Assembly: GCF_003261175.1 (NCBI RefSeq)
Contig: NZ_QLNP01000069.1
Coordinates: 1-56,938 of the forward strand
Reading direction: 5' to 3'
Source of the DNA: Arthrobacter globiformis
Lineage (GTDB): Bacteria > Actinomycetota > Actinomycetes > Actinomycetales > Micrococcaceae
DNA: 56,938 nucleotides
The translations under genes and the position numbers were made by a program. The notes below the pieces were generated by a model. It was not told the DNA's origin and did no database searches. It was given only the letters and a program-made list of their open reading frames with translations. Shown here in pieces: positions 52,034 through 56,938 of this stretch (the stretch's first letter is position 1; every line of letters begins with the position of its first letter).

Positions 52034-54163
52034 TTAAGGTGCCATCAGCCGCTCCAGCGGCGGCCGGGGTGCGTGCAGCACTGTCGTGCCCTGCGGCAGG
52101 CCGTCAATGGATCCCTCGCTGCCGGCGGCGCTAATAGTGATCCGGGAATGGTCCATTTGCACGTTGTCCGCGCGGAAGCTGCCGAACTCCGCCGGCAGCA
52201 CCGGTGCCAGGCAGACCTCCGCACGCGGAAGCAGGGGATCAAAGCGCAGAAGGGTCCGCATCAGGTGCACGGGCGCGGCCGAAGCCCAGGCCTGCGGTGA
52301 ACACGACGTGGGGAACGGCACAGGATCAGGGAAATCATCCCGGGAGAATCCGCAGAAGAGTTCCGGCAGCCGCCCGTCGAACTGTTCCGCCGCGTCGAAC
52401 AGGCCCGTGGCGATTTGCGTGGCCTCCTCGACGAACCCGTACCGCATCAGTCCGGCAGCCACCAGCGCGGTGTCGTGCGGCCACACCGAACCGTTGTGGT
52501 AGCTGACAGGGTTGTAGGCACCCATGTCCGAGGCGAGCGTCCGGATTCCCCAGCCCGTGAACATCTCCGGCGACATCAGCCGCTTGGCCACCAGGGGTGC
52601 CTTGTCCGCGTCCACGATCCCCACCCAGAGGCAATGGCCCATGTTGGAGGTGCAGGCATCCACCGGACGCTTGTCCTTGTCCAGGGCCACGGCAAAGTAT
52701 CCCCGCTCCGGGAGCCAGAACTTCTCGTTGAACTCGGCCTTGATATCAGCAGCCCGGCGGTTCCATTTGGCCGCGGTCTCCTCGTCGCCCAGCTGCTGCG
52801 CGAGCAGCGCGCGTCCGAGGTAGGCACTGTAGACGTACCCCTGCACTTCACACAGGGCGATGGGGGCCTCCGCCAACGTGCCGTCGGCGAAGTTGATCCC
52901 GTCCCAGGAGTCCTTCCAGCCCTGGTTCAGCAGGCCGTGCTCGTTGGCGCGCTGGTACTCCACGAAACCGTCGCCGTCGCGGTCCCCGTAGTGCTCCACC
53001 CATTCCAGGGCCCGGTCAGCATGGGGCAGGAGCGAGTCCAGCAGGTCGCCCGCCAGGCCCCAGCGCCCCAGCTCCGCCAGCAGTGTCACGAACAGAGGCG
53101 TCGCGTCCGCGGTGCCGTAGTACGCCTGGCTGCCGCCGAGCGCGAGTCCGGCGGTGACCCCCAGCCGCACCTCGTGCAGGATCCTGCCTGGTTCCTCCTC
53201 GGTGTCCGGATCAACCTTCTGGCCCTGCAGGGAGGCGAGGGTCTGCAGGGTCCCGGCCGCCAGCTTCGGGTCCACCGGCAGCGCCATGTAGGAGGACAGG
53301 ATGGAGTCCCTGCCGAACAGGGCCATGAACCACGGGGCCCCTGCGGCGACGGCTGCCCGCTCCGGGTGGTCGGGATCGAAGATCCGGAGGGCGCCCAGGT
53401 CCTCCTGGCTGCGGGTCAGCACCTTCTCCACGTTCTTGTCCGTCACCGTCAGCCGGGGAACGTGTTCCTCCCAAGCGGCGTAGCGCTGGGCGCCCACGTG
53501 CGGAGCCGACTCATGCGTGAACGGCTGCTCCGGCCCGGCGCCGTCAACCAGCGGGGTGGTGAACACGCTGGCCGTCCACACGCCGCGGGGGGCCAGTTCG
53601 GCGTCGAACATCAGGGCATCCTCGGTGACCGTGGCGCCGTGGGCGCTGATGATCACGCCGCGGTGGACGCCATTGCGCATTGCGTCAATCTGCAGGGCGT
53701 CGGCCCGGACCTGCCGGCTGTGTTCGGCGGAAGGCACCACCTTTCCGCCTTTGACGTCGAACAGGTCGCTCAAGTCCGCGTCCACTTTGATCTGGATGCG
53801 GCAGGCCAGCGGCTGTTCCGAGTAGTTGTGGATTTTGATGTCGTCACGCAGACCGGGCCCGACCTGGCGGCTGTGCTCCACCACCAGCGGGCTCTCCACC
53901 GCCCCGTTGGCCCCGCGGGGCCTGCCGACGAACACCGCGCGGTAGGGTTCGCGGGTCTGGCCGGACAGCGGTTCCAGCGGAACGCCGTCGACCGTCAGCT
54001 GCCAGCGGGACAGAATCCGGGTGTCCTGGTAGAAAGCGCCCTGCGGCTGGCCGGGAAACACGTCCCCGCTCTCGGCGGAGATGCAGAAGGAGGAGCCTTC
54101 CACCACGGTGACCGCCGTCAGGCCGGATGATCCTGCACCGATATTTTCATTCCACGCACTCAT
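52034..54163 (-). CDS. Glycogen debranching-enzyme-like amylo-alpha-1,6-glucosidase (copy 2)
   Basis: 709 residues, paralogue of the protein at 40022-42178 over its whole length: VVEGSSFCISAESGDVFPGQPQG, DTRILSRWQL, FMALFGRDSILSSYMALP, YGDRDGDGFVEY, WKDSWDGINFADG and SVWPHDTALVAAGLMRYGF. The shared blocks suggest the same fold and active site. ATG 54163 has AGGGAG upstream; the open frame to 54250 is not supported. It is upstream of the GT4 gene on the same strand and divergent from EF-G2 with a 250-bp gap. Confidence 0.85.
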   Translation of the reverse strand: MSAWNENIGAGSSGLTAVTVVEGSSFCISAESGDVFPGQPQGAFYQDTRILSRWQLTVDGVPLEPLSGQTREPYRAVFVGRPRGANGAVESPLVVEHSRQVGPGLRDDIKIHNYSEQPLACRIQIKVDADLSDLFDVKGGKVVPSAEHSRQVRADALQIDAMRNGVHRGVIISAHGATVTEDALMFDAELAPRGVWTASVFTTPLVDGAGPEQPFTHESAPHVGAQRYAAWEEHVPRLTVTDKNVEKVLTRSQEDLGALRIFDPDHPERAAVAAGAPWFMALFGRDSILSSYMALPVDPKLAAGTLQTLASLQGQKVDPDTEEEPGRILHEVRLGVTAGLALGGSQAYYGTADATPLFVTLLAELGRWGLAGDLLDSLLPHADRALEWVEHYGDRDGDGFVEYQRANEHGLLNQGWKDSWDGINFADGTLAEAPIALCEVQGYVYSAYLGRALLAQQLGDEETAAKWNRRAADIKAEFNEKFWLPERGYFAVALDKDKRPVDACTSNMGHCLWVGIVDADKAPLVAKRLMSPEMFTGWGIRTLASDMGAYNPVSYHNGSVWPHDTALVAAGLMRYGFVEEATQIATGLFDAAEQFDGRLPELFCGFSRDDFPDPVPFPTSCSPQAWASAAPVHLMRTLLRFDPLLPRAEVCLAPVLPAEFGSFRADNVQMDHSRITISAAGSEGSIDGLPQGTTVLHAPRPPLERLMAP

Positions 54164-54333
54164 CGACCGCTCCCTGGCGACTAGTCGGATGGCATGGGCC
54201 GGCCGTGCGGCCACGGTATCCATCGTCCCCCTACCGGCAGGACGCCGCAACGGTTATTACGTAGCGCCCGGTGCCGGCCCCGGAGAGCCGCGCCGCCGCG
54301 CCGTCGGACTGGCCTTGGGGGGCAGGGACCCCT

Positions 54334-54345
54334 TGCTGATCAGCA
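54334..54345. promoter_or_regulatory. 12-bp palindrome in the divergent debranching/EF-G2 region
   Basis: TGCTGATCAGCA is a perfect palindrome 69 bp before the EF-G2 start, in the 250-bp gap (54164-54413). It could be an operator for either gene. No convincing -35/-10 pair was found beside it. Confidence 0.3.
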
Positions 54346-54413
54346 GCTTTAGGTGTCGAATCGTCTTACCAAGGCCGCTTGGCGGCTCACGACTAGCACG
54401 CCGGGAGATGGTC

Positions 54414-56594
54414 ATGTCGGTAAAGGGCACAAACGGCCGGGGCAAGGGTCCGGGCCGCGGCAGTTCCGATCTCCGGCGGGCGGACGCGTCGGCCGGAGCG
54501 CCGGTGGACAAGCCTGAGGGCATCCGCAATGTCGCGCTGGTGGGACACTCCGGAGCCGGCAAGACCATGCTGCTCGAGGCCCTGCTCGCCGCCTCCGGGA
54601 CCATCCCGCGGATGGGTTCCATCGTTGACGGCAACACAGTCAGCGATGCGGAGCCGTCCGAGATCCACCAGCAGCGCTCCGTGGTGCTTTCTGTGGCACC
54701 CCTGATTTACGACGGCGTCAAGGTGAACCTGCTGGACACACCGGGCTACGGGGACTTCACCGGCGAATTGCGGGCGGGACTGCGCGCTGCGGACGCGGCG
54801 CTGTTCGTGGTGTCGGCCGTGGACGGCATCGACGCCGCCACCACCGCGCTGTGGGCGGAGTGCGCCCAGCTGGACACGCCCCGGGCGGTGGTGATCAGCC
54901 GGCTGGACCACCCGCGGGCGAACTTCGACGCGGCCCTGGCCGCCTGCCAGAGCGCCTTTGGCCAGTCGGCGGTGCCCGCCTACCTGCCGGTCCTCGGGGA
55001 CGGCGGCGCCACGGGACTGCTGGGGCTGCTGTCCGGGCAGGTTTCGGAGTACGACGGCGAGTCCCCGGCACCCGCGGTCCGGGACGCCACTGCGGATGAA
55101 CTCGCATCCGTGGAATCGGCGCGCGGCACGCTGATCGAGGGCATCATCTCCGAGAGCGAGGACGAGTCGCTCATGGACCGCTACCTCGGAGGTAAGGATA
55201 TCGACGCCGACGTCCTGGTGGGCGACCTCGAAACGGCTGTGGCGCGCGGATCGTTCTTTCCCGTCCTTCCAACCTCGGCCGAAAAAGGCGTGGGGATCGC
55301 CGAGCTGCTGGACATGCTGACCCGGGCATTCCCGACACCGCTGGAGGGTGCCGTGCCGGACGTGACGGACCTCGCCGGGGAACCGGCGGGTCCGCTGTCC
55401 TGTGACCCGGACGGGCCGCTGGCCGGTGAGGTGGTGCGCACCACCATGGACCCGTTCCTGGGTCGGGTCTGCCTGGTGCGGGTCTTTTCCGGTACGCTGC
55501 GCGAGGATTCGGCAGTGCACGTCAGCGGCCGCGGCCTGGCCGAACGGGGCCACGAGGACCACGACAGCGACGAGCGCCTGACCCACCTCTACTCCCCAAT
55601 GGGGGCAAACCTGAAGCCGGTGCCGTTCGCGGTGGCGGGCGACATCTGCGCCATCACCAAACTTGGCAGCGCCGAGACCGGCGATACTGTGTCCGCGAAG
55701 GACGCTCCGCTGCTCATCACCGCCTGGGACATGCCGGAGCCGCTCATGCCGGTCGCCGTCGAGGCCGCCACCCGCAGCGACGAGGACGCCCTCGCCAAGA
55801 GCCTGGGCAAGGTGGCCGCCGGCGACCCGACGCTCCGGGTGGAGCGCAACTCGGAAACCCACCAGCTGATCCTGTGGTGCATGGGCGAGGCCCACGGCGA
55901 GGTGGTCCTGGACCGGCTGCGGGACCAGGGCGTGAAGCTGCAGACCGTGCCCGTGGTGACACCGCTGCGAGAGACCTTCGCCGCGCCCGCTGTTGGGCAC
56001 GGGCGCTACGTCAAGCAGTCCGGCGGCCACGGCCAGTACGCCATCTGTGACATTGAGGTGGAGGCGCTCGAACGCGGGGCTGGCTTCGAGTTCGTGGACA
56101 AGACCGTGGGCGGGGTGGTGCCGAACCAGTTCATCGGCTCGGTGGAGAAGGGTGTGCGGTCGCAGATGCAGAAGGGTGTCTCGGCCGGCTTCCCGGTGGT
56201 GGACATCCGGGTGACCCTCGTGGGCGGCAAGGCCCACAGCGTCGACTCCTCGGACGCCGCCTTCCAGTCCGCCGGTGCGCTGGCCCTCCGCGAGGCCGCA
56301 GCCGCCGGCCGCATCCAGCTGCTGGAGCCCGTTTCCGCCGTCACCATCAGCATCCCGGATGAGTACGTGGGAGCCGTCATGAGCGACCTGTCGTCCCGCC
56401 GTGGCCGGCTCACGGGCACGACGTCGTCCGGCGGGGACGCCACGGAGGTCACCGCCGAGGTCCCGGACGGGGAACTCCTCCGGTATGCGGTGCAGCTGCG
56501 GGCGCTGACCGCCGGCACGGGCCGGTTCCGCCGCAGCTACCTGCGGCACGAACCCGTCCCGGGCAACGTGGCACCGGCGGCGGCGCACGCCTAG
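54414..56594 (+). CDS. EF-G-like protein EF-G2 (non-canonical GTPase)
   Basis: 726 residues with the EF-G domain order. P-loop GHSGAGKT at 44-51 is intact, but the switch II motif reads DTPGYGDF where EF-G has DTPGHVDF, so the catalytic His is replaced by Tyr, and the fourth G motif reads SRLD instead of NKxD. Domains II to V follow (VEALERGAGFEFVDKTVGG, then KGVRSQMQKGV). This fits the EF-G2 group known in mycobacteria, which binds GTP but shows little ribosome-dependent GTPase. ATG 54414 is chosen: GGGAG lies 6 nt upstream; the frame is open far upstream over the opposite-strand gene. Role in cells is unknown. Confidence 0.85.
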   Translation: MSVKGTNGRGKGPGRGSSDLRRADASAGAPVDKPEGIRNVALVGHSGAGKTMLLEALLAASGTIPRMGSIVDGNTVSDAEPSEIHQQRSVVLSVAPLIYDGVKVNLLDTPGYGDFTGELRAGLRAADAALFVVSAVDGIDAATTALWAECAQLDTPRAVVISRLDHPRANFDAALAACQSAFGQSAVPAYLPVLGDGGATGLLGLLSGQVSEYDGESPAPAVRDATADELASVESARGTLIEGIISESEDESLMDRYLGGKDIDADVLVGDLETAVARGSFFPVLPTSAEKGVGIAELLDMLTRAFPTPLEGAVPDVTDLAGEPAGPLSCDPDGPLAGEVVRTTMDPFLGRVCLVRVFSGTLREDSAVHVSGRGLAERGHEDHDSDERLTHLYSPMGANLKPVPFAVAGDICAITKLGSAETGDTVSAKDAPLLITAWDMPEPLMPVAVEAATRSDEDALAKSLGKVAAGDPTLRVERNSETHQLILWCMGEAHGEVVLDRLRDQGVKLQTVPVVTPLRETFAAPAVGHGRYVKQSGGHGQYAICDIEVEALERGAGFEFVDKTVGGVVPNQFIGSVEKGVRSQMQKGVSAGFPVVDIRVTLVGGKAHSVDSSDAAFQSAGALALREAAAAGRIQLLEPVSAVTISIPDEYVGAVMSDLSSRRGRLTGTTSSGGDATEVTAEVPDGELLRYAVQLRALTAGTGRFRRSYLRHEPVPGNVAPAAAHA

Positions 56595-56794
56595 GCGTAG
56601 ATGGCTGTTCCCCAAGCCTGCGTGTATCCAAGGCAACCACGCCTCGTGGGCTCAAGGTATCTAGTCGCTGGAATGCCACTGGCGAGGTGGCCGAGCCACG
56701 GCGTATCGCTCACCACTGTAGAAGAGATGTGCATCAGAACAACGACCGGCAAACCCAGAAAGTCACGCGCACCAACTGAACCCGGTGCCGCTGG
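56595..56794. other. Non-coding stretch after EF-G2
   Basis: 200 bp with no gene I can support. Two short perfect hairpins are seen, CCACG-CCT-CGTGG and GTGGC-CGA-GCCAC, neither followed by a T tract. The tandem array begins at its right end. Confidence 0.4.
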
Positions 56795-56938
56795 CGGACA
56801 TTCGGCCGGTCGGGGAGTCGCGTTGCAGTCCGGTGGCAGTGGTGGACATTCGGCCGGTCGGGGAGTCGCGTTGCAGTCCGGTGGCAGTGGTGGACATTCG
56901 GCCGGTCGGGGAGTCGCGTTGCAGTCCGGTGGCAGTGG
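56795..56938. repeat. 48-bp tandem repeat, at least three copies, cut by window end
   Basis: Three head-to-tail units at 56795-56842, 56843-56890 and 56891-56938; units 2 and 3 are identical and unit 1 differs at its first base (C for T). The unit contains GACATTCGGCCGGTCGGGGA and ends GGTGGCAGTGG. At 48 bp it is 16 codons and stays open in more than one frame, so it could be part of a repeat protein running out of the window or a non-coding minisatellite. No unique spacers, so not CRISPR. Confidence 0.92.

Noticed and set aside
52415-54130. 571-residue open frame antisense to debranching copy 2
   Set aside because: Shadow frame; no ribosome binding site or motifs.
54393-56636. 747-residue open frame antisense to EF-G2
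   Set aside because: Shadow of EF-G2 codon bias; low-complexity His/Gly/Arg composition.
56795-56938. CRISPR array
   Set aside because: Whole 48-bp units are identical head to tail; there are no unique spacers.

Overview
The window is strongly GC-rich with dense, short-gapped genes on both strands. Its content is typical of Micrococcaceae (Arthrobacter, Pseudarthrobacter or Paenarthrobacter type): a DUF222/HNH protein, an EF-G2 paralogue, BsaP in the biotin operon, class-level actinobacterial carbon-metabolism genes, and several starts that look leaderless. No transposase, phage module or CRISPR array was seen.

Layout. 1-3412: end of a mannonate dehydratase gene, overlapped by one reading frame that joins a gluconokinase to a GH3 glycosidase. 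3515-3937: ribosome-rescue factor ArfB. 3989-13874: a selenocysteine island with selB, selA, tRNA-Sec (selC), selD and a three-gene formate dehydrogenase. Its catalytic subunit is interrupted by an in-frame UGA followed by a good bacterial SECIS hairpin. 13952-24241: mixed housekeeping and membrane genes (TrxR-like oxidoreductase, alpha/beta hydrolase, CDF metal transporter, cysteine-peptidase-like lipoprotein, carbonic anhydrase, type II NADH dehydrogenase, DHA2 efflux pump, an FtsW-type protein, a degenerate CHAD protein).

24467-29200: two RibD_C/DHFR-like reductases, a class III aminotransferase with a (GCAA)7 tract next to its ribosome binding site, and a fusion of GTP cyclohydrolase II with an acyl-CoA-dehydrogenase-fold monooxygenase, preceded by a large inverted repeat. 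29227-35008: biotin operon bioB-bsaP-bioA-bioF-bioD-P450; the placed starts give 4-bp overlaps at every junction, which points to the P450 as a BioI-like pimelate supplier. 35249-37784: an amidohydrolase and a glutamine-synthetase-like ligase that together resemble a split FluG.

37885-56594: an unknown small protein, a HhH-GPD protein, a 5'-3' exonuclease, two paralogous debranching-enzyme-like glucosidases (one beside a GT4 glycosyltransferase), an MFS transporter, gamma-glutamyltransferase, a 2H phosphoesterase, the DUF222/HNH protein, helicase HrpB and EF-G2. The right edge holds a 48-bp tandem repeat cut by the end of the window.

The best candidates for something new are the RibA-monooxygenase fusion with its operator-like inverted repeat, the P450 built into the biotin operon, the tetranucleotide tract before the aminotransferase, and the gluconokinase-GH3 fusion. 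All functions are read from sequence motifs and recalled family knowledge; no searches were run.
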